From Candidatus Omnitrophota bacterium (GTDB taxonomy: Bacteria; Omnitrophota; Gorgyraeia; JABMRG01): a DNA stretch of 41,847 nucleotides. The position numbers and the translations under genes are program-made. This document shows positions 33,231-41,783 of the stretch, piece by piece. Location: assembly GCA_013202525.1 (NCBI GenBank), contig JABMQS010000001.1, positions 1 to 41,847 of the forward strand. Reading direction: 5' to 3'. Positions within the stretch are counted from its first letter, which is position 1; the number at the start of each line of letters is the position of its first letter. Below the pieces are notes generated by a model. It ran no database searches, had not been told where the DNA came from, and worked only from the letters and a program-made list of their open reading frames with translations.

Positions 33231-34391
33231 TTAAGGGGTCTCTGCCTGTCTGAACTTTACTAGCTTTGAGCCGGGATAGTAGTGTCTCAATATCTCCTCT
33301 GCGGCCTCACCTTCCCTGCCCATTGTAAAGGCGCCCCACTGGCACAAGCCAACGCCATGGCCCCAGCCCTTGCCGCTGAAATTGGCTATGCCGCCCTTAA
33401 CAGAAACTACAAAATCCGCGCTTCGTATGGCATCTGACCCGACAAAATGGCGGAAGTGCTTTGCGCTTATCTCAACGCTATCTTTTTTTCCTACGAGCGT
33501 CAAATCAATCAATCTACCGGAGGGATCCCTTCTTCCTGTATCTATTGAGATTATATCCGAAACCTCGTAACCGTTCTTCTTAAGCCTTTCTATTATATCC
33601 GAAACCGAAATACTCCTGCTCCAATAGAAATGCGGGGAATGTTTACAGAAAGGGCACTTTGTGCCCTTGAGGGGCCTGAGGTTCACATTCCACAGGCGGG
33701 CGGCATTCTCGGTTTTTCCTCCGCAGGTAGCATGAAAAAATGCCGGCAGCAACTTTCCTCTGTACGTCAAGACCTCGCCTCTGGGCTGATCTACCGCCTT
33801 GTTGGTCCTGTATCTTTCTCCATAGACGCCGCCGTAGACCTGCGAACTAATATCTGCCTTTAGATAGTAATCTTTTGTCCTGTTCTGCTGTGCCTGGTAG
33901 AGCGCAAATGTCCTGGATGCTATGGCCTGCGCCTTGATCGATTCCATTGGCCAGCGATGCGATATCTCATGATAGAGCACGCCTTTTAGATAATCGTCAA
34001 GGCCAACAATATTTATAGCGCGCAATGAGCCTTCCTTTGTCCTCATGATCAACAGGCTGCCGCGGTATAGCCTCTTGCCGATAGATATGGCCGGTTCCCT
34101 TTCGGGCATTATCTCTATGGCGTGGATCTTAAAATAGTCCTTACCGAGATTTATGCCGTAGGCGTCCGATGAGACCTTTATAGGAAAAACACTCTTTTTC
34201 ACCTCTTGCAGGAGCTCGCGGGTCTCAACGGTCACCACCCTAAAGCGGCCTCTTACCGACAGTTCAAGGGTAGGCATATCATCTGCAACCACCACCCTGA
34301 TACTATCAGGAACCTCTATTGTGGCGCTCATAGCAGACAGCGGCATGAGGATTACAGCAAATATGATTATCAGCTTAAAGGATCTCTTCAT
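33231..34391 (-). CDS. SpoIID/LytB-domain cell-wall protein
   Basis: 386 residues with a signal peptide or anchor (about 1-22). The SpoIID-type domain includes GLDDYLKGVLYHEISHRWP, with the catalytic-type Glu region seen in SpoIID lytic transglycosylases, then MESIKAQAIASRTFAL and FFHATCGGKTENA. GWGHGVGLCQWGAFTMGREG is the C-terminal signature. In Bacillus SpoIID cleaves peptidoglycan during engulfment. In non-sporulating Gram-negatives these proteins are thought to act on the wall in division or remodelling. No sporulation gene is nearby. It sits between queH and queA with 3-bp gaps. Confidence 0.88.
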   Translation of the reverse strand: MKRSFKLIIIFAVILMPLSAMSATIEVPDSIRVVVADDMPTLELSVRGRFRVVTVETRELLQEVKKSVFPIKVSSDAYGINLGKDYFKIHAIEIMPEREPAISIGKRLYRGSLLIMRTKEGSLRAINIVGLDDYLKGVLYHEISHRWPMESIKAQAIASRTFALYQAQQNRTKDYYLKADISSQVYGGVYGERYRTNKAVDQPRGEVLTYRGKLLPAFFHATCGGKTENAARLWNVNLRPLKGTKCPFCKHSPHFYWSRSISVSDIIERLKKNGYEVSDIISIDTGRRDPSGRLIDLTLVGKKDSVEISAKHFRHFVGSDAIRSADFVVSVKGGIANFSGKGWGHGVGLCQWGAFTMGREGEAAEEILRHYYPGSKLVKFRQAETP

Positions 34392-34394
34392 GGT

Positions 34395-34931
34395 TTATGA
34401 ACTCTTCAGGAACCGTTCCCTTTCGCTATATAGACAGCCGCAGTAGTTCTGATGATACAACCCCATCTTCCTGGATATGGTATGCGACTCCCTAAACCCC
34501 TTACGGAAGTCCTCATATACAAACTCTACCGCATACCTTTCTGCCGCAGCCTCCCCTATCTGTCTTATCTTATCATGATCCTGATAGGGGCTGATCAGGA
34601 GTGTTGTAGAAAACCCGTCAAAACCGTTTTTGGCTGCGTACTCAGCCGCCTTGTTTAGCCTGAGCGACCAGCAGAGGGGGCACCTGCCCTCCTCTTCGTG
34701 AAAGTTGACTTTCCTGAAAAAATCTTCGAACCGGCAATCTCTAAAAATGCGGATCTTTAGCCCTAAGGACTCAGAGAGCCCTTGAGCCGATTCCTTCCTT
34801 TTCATATATTCAGACGAAGGATGTATGTTTGGATTATAAAAAAATCCCTCTACAGCATTGCCTTTCTCTTTTAATATGTTAAAGGTATACACTGCACAGG
34901 GCGCACAACATATGTGGAGTAGTATTCTCAT
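34395..34931 (-). CDS. queH: Epoxyqueuosine reductase QueH
   Basis: Reduces epoxyqueuosine in tRNA to queuosine, replacing the unrelated QueG. 178 residues. LLHICCAPCAVYTF carries the N-terminal Cys-Cys, GRCPLCWSLRLNKAAEYA the middle pair, and LYHQNYCGCLYSE the final CxC. These supply the iron-sulfur and metal ligands and redox cysteines of the DUF208/QueH family. With tgt and queA in the same run, the last three tRNA steps of queuosine synthesis are covered. No preQ1 synthesis genes are in the window. Confidence 0.93.
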   Translation of the reverse strand: MRILLHICCAPCAVYTFNILKEKGNAVEGFFYNPNIHPSSEYMKRKESAQGLSESLGLKIRIFRDCRFEDFFRKVNFHEEEGRCPLCWSLRLNKAAEYAAKNGFDGFSTTLLISPYQDHDKIRQIGEAAAERYAVEFVYEDFRKGFRESHTISRKMGLYHQNYCGCLYSERERFLKSS

Positions 34932-34942
34932 AGGTTTATTGA

Positions 34943-35980
34943 CTAAAACAATTCCTTCTGTTTCTCCTTGTCCCTTCCCAGGTGTTTGTACGCAAGAGCG
35001 GTCACCTCTCTCCCTCTCGGGGTGCGTTTCAGGAAACCTATCTTCAGAAGAAATGGTTCCACCACGTCCACTATCGTATCCGGTTCTTCATTGAGAGAGG
35101 CTGCCAAAGCATCGATGCCGACAGGCCCCCCGTCATAATAATCTATAATGGCGCTGAGGACCCTGCGGGCTATAGCATCCAGGCCTGCTGAATCCACGCC
35201 CTGAGCATCCAGTGCCGCCTGAACAACATCCTTATTTACAGGAAACTTTTCCTTCATCTGGGCATAATCCCTCACCCGGCGCAGAAGCCGGTTGGCGACC
35301 CGTGGCGTACCCCTGGAACAGCGGGCCACCTCCTGCGCAGCATCTTCCAAGACGTCAATGCCTAAAAGGTTTGACGATCTTTTCAATATCCTGATCAGAT
35401 CATCCGTCTGGTAAAACTCAAGGTGGTGGAATATACCGAACCTCTCGCGTAAAGGCGCTGTAAGAAGACCTGAGCGTGTAGTAGCGCCCACGAGGGTAAA
35501 GGGTTTCAGGTTGAACTTTATCGTCTTGGCATAGGGCCCTTTGTCGATGACAAAATCTATCTGAAAATTCTCCATAGCCGGGTAGAGAAACTCCTCCACG
35601 ACATGTGAAAGCCTGTGTATCTCATCTATAAAAAGGATGTCGCCTTTCTCCAGATTTGTCAGGATACCGATAAGGTCACCCGCCCTTTCTATCGCCGGGC
35701 CTGATGTCGCCGTTATCTTTGTACCCATCTCATGGGCGATGATATGCGCAAGGGTGGTCTTGCCCAGCCCCGGCGGACCCGATAAGAGTACATGCTCAAG
35801 CGTCTCTTTTCGCTTCTTCGCAGCGCCTATAGAGACCAGCAGGTTCTCAATGATCTTCTCCTGACCGACAAAATCCTTTATCTTCGTCGGCCTGAGAGAG
35901 ATATTCATTACCCGATCTTCATCTGTCTCCTGCTGCGTTATGATCTTTTCCCTCTTATCGTCGTTCTTCTCTTTTACCAT
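34943..35980 (-). CDS. ruvB: Holliday junction branch-migration ATPase RuvB
   Basis: Hexameric AAA+ motor that drives branch migration with RuvA. 345 residues. RPTKIKDFVGQEKIIENL is the typical N-terminus, LLSGPPGLGKTTLAHIIAHE is Walker A and GDILFIDEIHRLSHVVEEFL Walker B. FTLVGATTRSGLLTAPLRERFG is sensor 1 with the arginine finger, and GTPRVANRLLRRVRDYAQ is sensor 2. Follows ruvA by 24 bp and precedes queH by 11 bp. Confidence 0.97.
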   Translation of the reverse strand: MVKEKNDDKREKIITQQETDEDRVMNISLRPTKIKDFVGQEKIIENLLVSIGAAKKRKETLEHVLLSGPPGLGKTTLAHIIAHEMGTKITATSGPAIERAGDLIGILTNLEKGDILFIDEIHRLSHVVEEFLYPAMENFQIDFVIDKGPYAKTIKFNLKPFTLVGATTRSGLLTAPLRERFGIFHHLEFYQTDDLIRILKRSSNLLGIDVLEDAAQEVARCSRGTPRVANRLLRRVRDYAQMKEKFPVNKDVVQAALDAQGVDSAGLDAIARRVLSAIIDYYDGGPVGIDALAASLNEEPDTIVDVVEPFLLKIGFLKRTPRGREVTALAYKHLGRDKEKQKELF

Positions 35981-36004
35981 CCTATACCCCTTATAGCTTA
36001 AGGC

Positions 36005-36628
36005 CTATAATTGTTTCCTCTGCCGGTATACTTCATTTAAGAGTTCTTCGCTTGTGGAGATATCGGGATTTCTATCGATAGCTGACTTAATCATATCCTG
36101 TGCCTGCTGCTTCTTGTATTGAAGCTGTACAAGCACCTGCATGGCCTCCTTTTCAATATCCTCCTTCGGGGCGATATCGTCGGGCTTGAAGCCATCCTGG
36201 ATCAGGCCGAACTTTCCTATCTTATTCTGCAGTTTGGCTATGATCTCCCTGGCCCTCTGTTCCCCTATGCCGGGCAGTGATTTCAATGATACCACATCTC
36301 CTGAATCTATAGCCCTGGCTATCTCGGATATTGGCTTGTTTATAGCCCTGACCGCTGCCTTAGGGCCGATACCTGCCACGGTGATGAACTTCTCAAAAAA
36401 CTCCTTCTCGATCTCATTCATAAAACCGATGAGTACGGGCACACTCTTGGAGGGTTCGCTTGCATAATAGTGAAATGTAACGAGCTCTATCTCCTGGCCT
36501 TCGGGAATATTCTTTAACTCATTCAACGCCGTATTGGCGACCTGCACCTCATACCCTATACCGCCTACCTCAAGAAGGAGGCACGAATCCCTCTTCTCCA
36601 TTAACCTTCCCTTTAGAGTTGAGATCAT
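36005..36628 (-). CDS. ruvA: Holliday junction-binding protein RuvA
   Basis: Tetramer that holds the four-way junction and loads RuvB. 207 residues: N-terminal OB fold (MISTLKGRLMEKRDSCLLLE, GIGYEVQVAN), middle helix-hairpin-helix motifs (ITVAGIGPKAAVRAI and KSLPGIGEQRAREIIAKL), and a C-terminal RuvB-binding three-helix domain (AMQVLVQLQYKKQQAQDMI). Its ATG overlaps the ruvC stop by 4 bp (ATGA). Confidence 0.96.
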   Translation of the reverse strand: MISTLKGRLMEKRDSCLLLEVGGIGYEVQVANTALNELKNIPEGQEIELVTFHYYASEPSKSVPVLIGFMNEIEKEFFEKFITVAGIGPKAAVRAINKPISEIARAIDSGDVVSLKSLPGIGEQRAREIIAKLQNKIGKFGLIQDGFKPDDIAPKEDIEKEAMQVLVQLQYKKQQAQDMIKSAIDRNPDISTSEELLNEVYRQRKQL

Positions 36629-37122
36629 ACCCTCACAACCTCCTTGTTCTTATTTGAGTGGTGTAAATGCGTAAGGCAAAGTGCGAGTGCATCGGTAACA
36701 TCGACCGGTCTGGCATCATCTGACAGATTCAAAAATCTATTTATCACGCGCTGGACCTGCATCTTCGAGGCATTTCCGTTGCCGGTAACGGCACGTTTTA
36801 CCGTCTTTGCCGGATAATCCACGGTCTCCAGATCCTTCTGGCTGCAGGAGTGCAAGACCACGCCTCTGGCATGCCCCATAAGTATCGCAGTCATAGGGTG
36901 TTTATAATGGGAATAGAGTTTTTCAACAACACATACATCAGGTGAGGTCTGATCTATCAGGCGGCTGAGCTGGGAGTGTATTGACTTTAACCGCTGTGCA
37001 AGATGATCCTTACTGGAAGACCTGATAATACCTGCCTCGATGACAACAGTAGAACGGACCGTGCCTTCGACGACTCCGTATCCTGTAACATCCAATCCTG
37101 GATCTATGCCGAGTATTCTCAT
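36625..37122 (-). CDS. ruvC: Holliday junction resolvase RuvC
   Basis: Metal-dependent endonuclease that cuts Holliday junctions symmetrically. 165 residues. GIDPGLDVTGYGVVE holds the first catalytic Asp (Asp7), VCVVEKLYSHYKHPM the Glu, and PVDVTDALALCLTHLHH the C-terminal acidic pair. PAKTVKRAVTGNGNASKMQV is a family motif. Begins ruvC-ruvA-ruvB downstream of yebC, a widespread gene order. Confidence 0.96.
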   Translation of the reverse strand: MRILGIDPGLDVTGYGVVEGTVRSTVVIEAGIIRSSSKDHLAQRLKSIHSQLSRLIDQTSPDVCVVEKLYSHYKHPMTAILMGHARGVVLHSCSQKDLETVDYPAKTVKRAVTGNGNASKMQVQRVINRFLNLSDDARPVDVTDALALCLTHLHHSNKNKEVVRV

Positions 37123-37127
37123 TTTTT

Positions 37128-37178
37128 CGTACTTAGTACTTCGTACTTCGTAAAACGATGTACTATGTACGAAGTACG
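37128..37178. repeat. GTACTTCG / CGAAGTAC repeat cluster between yebC and ruvC
   Basis: The gap reads TCGTACTTAGTACTTCGTAC, then TTCGTAAAACGATGTACTATG and TACGAAGTACGGA. GTACTTCGTAC-type units face CGAAGTAC units, so a hairpin can form. Same family as 32149-32176. Confidence 0.7.
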
Positions 37179-37181
37179 GAG

Positions 37182-37925
37182 CTACTCTCCTTCTAATATC
37201 TCATCAGGTATATCAAAGTTTGCGTAGACATTCTGGACATCATCATAATCTTCCAGAAGCTCCACCAGGCCCAGGGCCTGCCTGGCATCCTGGCCTTCTA
37301 ATCTCACTGTGCTGGAAGGGATCATCGTGATCTCAGCAGACTCAACCGCTATGCCCTTGCCTGCCAGGGCCTCTTTTACCTTTTCAAAATCAGCCGGCGA
37401 AGTCGTGACTTCATAGACATCTTCTTCGGTCTTCATATCGTCGGCGCCGGCATCAAGAACGATAGCCATTATGCTGTCCTCATCCGCCGCATCCTTCTTT
37501 ATGAGTATGTAACCTTTTTTGGTGAAGATCCAGTTTACGCTGCCGGTGCCGGCAAGGTTTCCGCCTTTTTTTGTGAATGTATTTCTGACTTCTGCGGTCG
37601 CCCTGTTCTTATTGTCGGTCACAACCTCCACCATAATAGCCACGCCCTTTGGGCCGTAACCCTCATACAGTATCTCCTCGTAAGAGACCCCGGGGAGTTC
37701 ACCTGTGCCTTTTTTTATCGCGCGGTCTATGTTGTCGGCGGGCATGTTTACAGACCTGGCCTTGTTTACAGCTACACGCAGGCGGGCATTGGCAGAGAGG
37801 TCCTTGCCGCCAGACCTTGCTGCCATGGTAAGCTCTTTGGAGATCTTAGAAAAGATCTTTCCCCTCTTGGCATCCTGTGCTGCCTTCTTGTGTTTGATAC
37901 CTGCCCATTTACTGTGTCCTGACAT
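37182..37925 (-). CDS. yebC: YebC/PmpR (TACO1) family protein
   Basis: 247 residues. [22 protein letters not shown] at the N-terminus (first 20 or so residues) and [19 protein letters not shown] are near-invariant in the family, with [17 protein letters not shown] and [20 protein letters not shown] following. Members act as DNA-binding regulators in some bacteria, while recent work points to a ribosome-associated role easing translation through difficult motifs. Located between an EF-G2-like gene (3-bp gap) and ruvCAB. Confidence 0.96.
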   Translation of the reverse strand: MSGHSKWAGIKHKKAAQDAKRGKIFSKISKELTMAARSGGKDLSANARLRVAVNKARSVNMPADNIDRAIKKGTGELPGVSYEEILYEGYGPKGVAIMVEVVTDNKNRATAEVRNTFTKKGGNLAGTGSVNWIFTKKGYILIKKDAADEDSIMAIVLDAGADDMKTEEDVYEVTTSPADFEKVKEALAGKGIAVESAEITMIPSSTVRLEGQDARQALGLVELLEDYDDVQNVYANFDIPDEILEGE

Positions 37926-37928
37926 ATA

Positions 37929-39989
37929 TTATTCCTCCGCAGCCCCTTCTTTCGACTTCTCATACTGCGCGATTATAGTCTGTGTAACCTTGTGCGGCAC
38001 ATCTTCATAACGGGAAAATTTCATAGAATAAGAGCCTCTGCCGCCGGTCAATGAACGCAGCTCTGTCGCATACTTGAGCATCTCCGCCAATGGTATCTGC
38101 GCCCTGACTACCTGATTGCTGCCCTTCGGCTCCATTCCCATTATCCTGCCGCGCCGGGAATTCATATCACCTGTTATCGAACCCATGGCGTCTTCCGGCA
38201 CGATCACCTCAACATCCATTATTGGCTCTAACAAAACGGGGTTTGCCTCCAACATACCCTTTCTGAGCGCCATGCTTCCGGCAATCTTAAATGCCATCTC
38301 CGATGAATCCACGGGATGGTATGAACCGTCACAGATCGTCACCCTTACATCCACGATGGGATAGCCGGCAACCGCACCCTCTTCCATGCCCTGCTTTACA
38401 CCCTTCTCCACAGCCGGGATATACTGCCTCGGAACCACACCGCCCACAACCTTATCTACAAACTCGTAATTCTCGCCCCTTGGAAGCGGCTCTATCTCAA
38501 GCCAGCAGTCGCCGTATTGTCCGCGGCCGCCGGACTGCTTCTTGTATTTTCCCTGTACCCTCACCTTCTTCTTCACGGTCTCCTTGTAGGCCACCTTTGG
38601 CATACCTAAATCGACATCCACCTTAAAATGTTTTTTGAGCCTGTCTATCATTATGGTAAGATGCATATCGCCCAACCCCGATATAATAAGCTCTTTGGTC
38701 TGGGCATCCCTGGCATATTTGAATGTCGGGTCTTCGCTGTTTAACTTGGCCAGAGCAGGCATGATCTTTTCTTCGTCATGGCGTGATTTTGGTTTTACGG
38801 AAAGGGATATTGCCGGTTCCGGCAACACTATGGGTCCAAATTTCACCTTCGGATTTTCAGTGCAGATAGTATCGCCCAGCGCAGTCTCTTTTAACTTGGC
38901 AACCGCAATGATGTCACCCGCTGTCGCCTCTGGTACCGGCTTCTGCTCCTTGCCCTGCAGCAGAAAGAGCTGGCCTATCCGCTCTTTACAGTCTTTTGTA
39001 GAATTATAGAAGCCTGTGTCGCTCCTTAATGTCCCTGAGAAGATGCGAAATATCGTAAGATGGCCTATGTACGGGTCTATGAGTGTCTTGAAGACCAGGC
39101 CTGACAATGGCTCATCCTTGGACGGCTTCTGCGGTACCGGGTCTCCGCTCTTCAGATCCGTTGCCTCGACCGGGGGCCTCTCCAATGGGGAAGGTAAAAA
39201 GTCCTCGATGGCCAGGATGAGAGATTCTACCCCTATCTCTTTTGTCGCTGAGCCGCAAAGGACCGGAAAGATCTTACACTCTGCCACACCCTTTGCCAGG
39301 GCCGGCTTTATCTCATCAAGGGAGAGCTCCTCCCCGCCTAAATACTTCTCTATCAAGGCATCATCAACCTCTGCCGCAGATTCTATGAGCTGCTCACGAT
39401 ACTTTAGGGCATCCTCCTTATCCTGGCCATCGAGTTTTTCAATAGCAGCCTTATCAAGAAGCGAGACGGTCCCTTCGAGAGATGCCTCTTTGCCTACGGG
39501 AAATTCAAGGGGTACGCACGACTTACCGAGTGAATTGCGTATCGACTCAAGCGCATTATTAAAATCTGCGTTCTCTTTATCCAGCTTGCTGATAAATATA
39601 AGTCTCGGCATGTTCTTCTCATTCAAAAACCCCCAGTCCCTCTCTGTGCCGACCTCAATACCATTTGCAGCACAGACAAGACATACCGCGGAGTCAACCG
39701 CCCTTATGGATGATTTCACAGAACCTACAAAATCGGCATAACCGGGCGTATCCAGGAGGTATGTCCGCTTATTGTTGTGCTCTATATGCAGCACCTTGGA
39801 TGTTATTGTGATCTTGCGCTCGATCTCATCTTCATTATAGTCGCACAGGCTTGTCCCATCATCAACGCTTCCATGCCTGCTATTGACCCCTGCCTTGTAG
39901 AGTATGGCATCGATAAGTGAGCTCTTACCTGCATTGGAGTGCGATACAAAGACGACGCTTCTCTTCATTTTTACATCCATAGTACCCAT
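37929..39989 (-). CDS. EF-G2-type translation elongation factor G-like GTPase
   Basis: 686 residues with the five-domain EF-G layout. The P-loop reads SHSNAGKSSL (about 16-25). G3 is LLDTPGYADFVGSV, with Tyr where EF-Tu and EF-G carry the catalytic His. G4 is FISKLDKENADF instead of NKMD. These substitutions are characteristic of the EF-G2 / FusA2 subgroup, so this is unlikely to be the main fusA. Domain IV contains GRGQYGDCWLEIEPLPRGE and VDSSEMAFKIAGSMALRKG; domain V contains DAMGSITGDMNSRRGRIMGM. Cellular role of EF-G2 is unresolved. First gene of the long run, with a consensus promoter 67 bases upstream. Confidence 0.9.
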   Translation of the reverse strand: MGTMDVKMKRSVVFVSHSNAGKSSLIDAILYKAGVNSRHGSVDDGTSLCDYNEDEIERKITITSKVLHIEHNNKRTYLLDTPGYADFVGSVKSSIRAVDSAVCLVCAANGIEVGTERDWGFLNEKNMPRLIFISKLDKENADFNNALESIRNSLGKSCVPLEFPVGKEASLEGTVSLLDKAAIEKLDGQDKEDALKYREQLIESAAEVDDALIEKYLGGEELSLDEIKPALAKGVAECKIFPVLCGSATKEIGVESLILAIEDFLPSPLERPPVEATDLKSGDPVPQKPSKDEPLSGLVFKTLIDPYIGHLTIFRIFSGTLRSDTGFYNSTKDCKERIGQLFLLQGKEQKPVPEATAGDIIAVAKLKETALGDTICTENPKVKFGPIVLPEPAISLSVKPKSRHDEEKIMPALAKLNSEDPTFKYARDAQTKELIISGLGDMHLTIMIDRLKKHFKVDVDLGMPKVAYKETVKKKVRVQGKYKKQSGGRGQYGDCWLEIEPLPRGENYEFVDKVVGGVVPRQYIPAVEKGVKQGMEEGAVAGYPIVDVRVTICDGSYHPVDSSEMAFKIAGSMALRKGMLEANPVLLEPIMDVEVIVPEDAMGSITGDMNSRRGRIMGMEPKGSNQVVRAQIPLAEMLKYATELRSLTGGRGSYSMKFSRYEDVPHKVTQTIIAQYEKSKEGAAEE

Positions 39990-40055
39990 TCCCCTTTCTT
40001 GAAGATATATAGATTGGATATAATAGTATATATATTAGTGTAGTTATAGGCGTAT

Positions 40056-40085
40056 ATTATATAAAAGGAGGGTTTATCTTGTCAA
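40056..40085 (-). promoter_or_regulatory. Consensus sigma70 promoter of the EF-G2/yebC/ruv run
   Basis: On the minus strand TTGACA (40080-40085) and TATAAT (40056-40061) have an 18-base spacer. Both hexamers match consensus perfectly. The start codon at 39989 gives a leader of about 60 bases ending in AAAGGGGAAT. Confidence 0.88.
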
Positions 40086-40112
40086 GGTAATAAAAATAGG
40101 GTGCGTCCGTGC

Positions 40113-40142
40113 AAAGGAAAAAGGCGGCCCTAAGCAGCCGCT
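40113..40142 (-). terminator. Intrinsic terminator of the pilin-like operon
   Basis: GCGGC / GCCGC stem (40137-40141 with 40124-40128) and an 8-base loop, followed on the minus strand by CTTTTTCCTTT. The stop codon of the last pilin-like gene (40130-40132) lies in the loop. Confidence 0.75.
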
Positions 40143-40639
40143 GAGGCCCGTAATGCACATCCGGAGGTCATGGTAATAGACTCATCTTCATCTGTGTCTG
40201 ATGCCTTTACAGATGTCATGGTGACAGTTACGTAATTCAAAGGCTCCGCGGTGAAAGTAAGGCTGGTTATATTATGAGCTATTGTTGAGGAGGTGCCGGC
40301 ATCATTACGTATGAGGTCTTTGCCGCTCAAGCTGTAGATGACCGTCTTTGTGGAAGTGGGCTCAGGAAGCAAGCCGACAGTAAGCGTAAGCTGCGATGCT
40401 GTAGTATCATCCGCCTCTATGGACAGGAATATGTCTTTTATGATATAAGACATGGCAACAGAGACCTCATCCTGCAACTCAGTTATTACAATCTGTTCTT
40501 TCAGAAGCTCCTGCTGGGTCATGTACGGGTAGATGCCGCCTGCCAAGACGACCAGAAGCAGTATTGTGACTATCAGTATCTCAACGAGTGTCATACCGGA
40601 TGTATCTGTCTTAAGGCGCATAAACCTTCCCTTGATCAT
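40130..40639 (-). CDS. Type IV pilin-like protein (third of cluster)
   Basis: 169 residues. A short basic leader is followed by SG-MTLVEILIVTILLLVVLAG, a class III prepilin signal with Glu at position +5 and a roughly 20-residue hydrophobic helix (residues 15-38). Cleavage and N-methylation by a prepilin peptidase are expected; the peptidase is not in the window. The globular part is Thr/Ser-rich, with a helix (ELQDEVSVAMSYIIKDIFL) and beta strands, typical of minor pilins or pseudopilins (PilW/GspJ-like). Overlaps the preceding gene by 4 bp. Function as a minor pilin or pseudopilin is inference. Confidence 0.8.
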   Translation of the reverse strand: MIKGRFMRLKTDTSGMTLVEILIVTILLLVVLAGGIYPYMTQQELLKEQIVITELQDEVSVAMSYIIKDIFLSIEADDTTASQLTLTVGLLPEPTSTKTVIYSLSGKDLIRNDAGTSSTIAHNITSLTFTAEPLNYVTVTMTSVKASDTDEDESITMTSGCALRASAAA

Positions 40640-41073
40640 GATATCTCATCCCATGTAACCGTAACCGTTATCTTCTTAAATATCTGATCTGGGGTCTGGC
40701 TTCCATCTACAGCCATCTCTACCCCGTTATTAAACCAGACCTGTGATACGTTATATTGAGCGGCCAGATCGCGGACCTCCTTATTTACAACTATATCCCA
40801 TGAGCTCACATCTAGCACATTATATGCAGCGGCTGGATAGATATGGTTGCCGTTGGTTAAATCCGGGTTGTCATAATCTAAATGGTGTCTCAGGTAATCT
40901 GCCAGTTCATTGGCCCTGTTGATGGCATATGTCTTGTGCTGGAAACGGTGGCCGAACATGCGGGCAAGGAAATAGCTACTGTAGCTTCCGGCAACTGCCA
41001 GGCTCATGATCACAGCTGCCACTATAACCTCTGATAAGGTAAAACCTCTTTTTGATTTCAGCAGTCTTATCAT
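40636..41073 (-). CDS. Type IV pilin-like protein (second of cluster)
   Basis: 145 residues. SKRG-FTLSEVIVAAVIMSLAV is a canonical prepilin cleavage site with Glu+5 and a hydrophobic helix (about 11-32). The remainder is a small soluble domain ending ITVTVTWDEIS, a terminal strand pattern seen in PilV/GspI-like minor pilins. Starts 2 bp after the first gene and overlaps the third by 4 bp, so the three subunits are co-translated. Precise subclass not fixed. Confidence 0.8.
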   Translation of the reverse strand: MIRLLKSKRGFTLSEVIVAAVIMSLAVAGSYSSYFLARMFGHRFQHKTYAINRANELADYLRHHLDYDNPDLTNGNHIYPAAAYNVLDVSSWDIVVNKEVRDLAAQYNVSQVWFNNGVEMAVDGSQTPDQIFKKITVTVTWDEIS

Positions 41074-41075
41074 AT

Positions 41076-41432
41076 CTAATGCTCGGTTGTTGCTCTGATA
41101 GGCCAGATGTGCTGGGTAGGGCTATACTCATTACCGTCTACCGCAACCGCAACATCTTTGGTGGTACCGCCATGTTCTGTAAATGTAACTGTATGAGATC
41201 CGGTATTGCCTGCCCCTACAGCGTTCGGGTGCGTCCAGGTACCCTCTCTAAACATCTGGTATGTGACATAAGAGGCTGATTCGGTGTATTGCAAGGCCTG
41301 GTATCTCTCGTTCATGCTGTTTGTCATGGTAAAGCGCCCGCTCACCAACGAATAGACAGCTGCTGACGCCAGCATAAGCAGCATACTCAGCACTATCGCA
41401 ATATATAAGACCGATCCCCTCTTATTCCCCAT
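41076..41432 (-). CDS. PilX/GspK-like prepilin (first of cluster)
   Basis: 118 residues. NKRG-SVLYIAIVLSMLLMLAS resembles PilX and GspK N-termini: a G/S cleavage point, a long hydrophobic helix, and no Glu at +5. The globular part (NERYQALQYTESASYVTYQM) follows PilX in having an aligned helix of alternating Ala/Tyr; it is shorter than full PilX or GspK. Promoter at 41458-41487 and AAAGGAT just before the ATG. Starting a three-gene minor-pilin set with a PilX-like subunit matches many pilin operons. Confidence 0.7.
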   Translation of the reverse strand: MGNKRGSVLYIAIVLSMLLMLASAAVYSLVSGRFTMTNSMNERYQALQYTESASYVTYQMFREGTWTHPNAVGAGNTGSHTVTFTEHGGTTKDVAVAVDGNEYSPTQHIWPIRATTEH

Positions 41433-41457
41433 ACTTGTATCCTTTTCTATTGTAAGT

Positions 41458-41487
41458 ATTATAAGTTATAAAGAATACAGCTGTCAA
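41458..41487 (-). promoter_or_regulatory. Consensus sigma70 promoter of the pilin-like operon
   Basis: On the minus strand TTGACA (41482-41487) and TATAAT (41458-41463) have an 18-base spacer and perfect hexamers. It begins directly after the terminator at 41493-41521. Confidence 0.88.
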
Positions 41488-41492
41488 GGGAT

Positions 41493-41521
41493 AAAAAAAG
41501 GACACACTAAAAAGTGTGCCC
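41493..41521 (-). terminator. Intrinsic terminator after the 5S-like segment
   Basis: GG-CACACT-TTTT-AGTGTG-T-CC hairpin with a single-base bulge, followed by seven T residues on the minus strand. It is a near-copy of the terminator at 41784-41815. Confidence 0.85.
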
Positions 41522-41530
41522 TGAAGAAAA

Positions 41531-41690
41531 ACCAGCAGCGGCCTACTCTCTCGCTCGCTGACGCTCGCTCGTTAGGGAAAAACCCTGATGGTTTTTCCCT
41601 AACGTCCTTCGCTATCGCTCAGGACTGTTCCTTTTCCTTCCGCATAGAAGCCTACTGCGCCGATAGGGGGAAACGGTCTTTTCCGGCCGC
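41531..41690 (-). pseudogene. Degenerate 5S rRNA-like copy interrupted by repeats (tentative)
   Basis: Plus-strand 41531-41552 matches 19 of 22 bases of the 5S 3' end at 41823-41844, and both are followed by near-identical terminators. GGCCGC at 41685-41690 could close the terminal helix. The middle does not read as a normal 5S; it includes a perfect 14-bp hairpin (GTTAGGGAAAAACC at 41571-41584 with its complement at 41590-41603). Extent and status are uncertain. Confidence 0.35.
41571..41603. repeat. Perfect 14-bp hairpin
   Basis: GTTAGGGAAAAACC (41571-41584), loop CTGAT, then GGTTTTTCCCTAAC (41590-41603). Flanked by GCTCGCTCG and GCTATCGCTCAGGAC sequence of dispersed-repeat style. No U-run follows. 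Confidence 0.9.
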
Positions 41691-41783
41691 CTCACTTACT
41701 CGGCGGCGCTCGCAGGCTTGGTTGCGCTTATTCGCGCAACCGCTCGCCCCCTAAAACCCCTTTTTGGAGAGTAGGTCTTACAC

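Noticed and set aside
33231-34391. Sporulation role for the SpoIID-domain protein
   Set aside because: No other sporulation gene in the window; SpoIID/LytB domains are common in non-sporulating Gram-negative bacteria.
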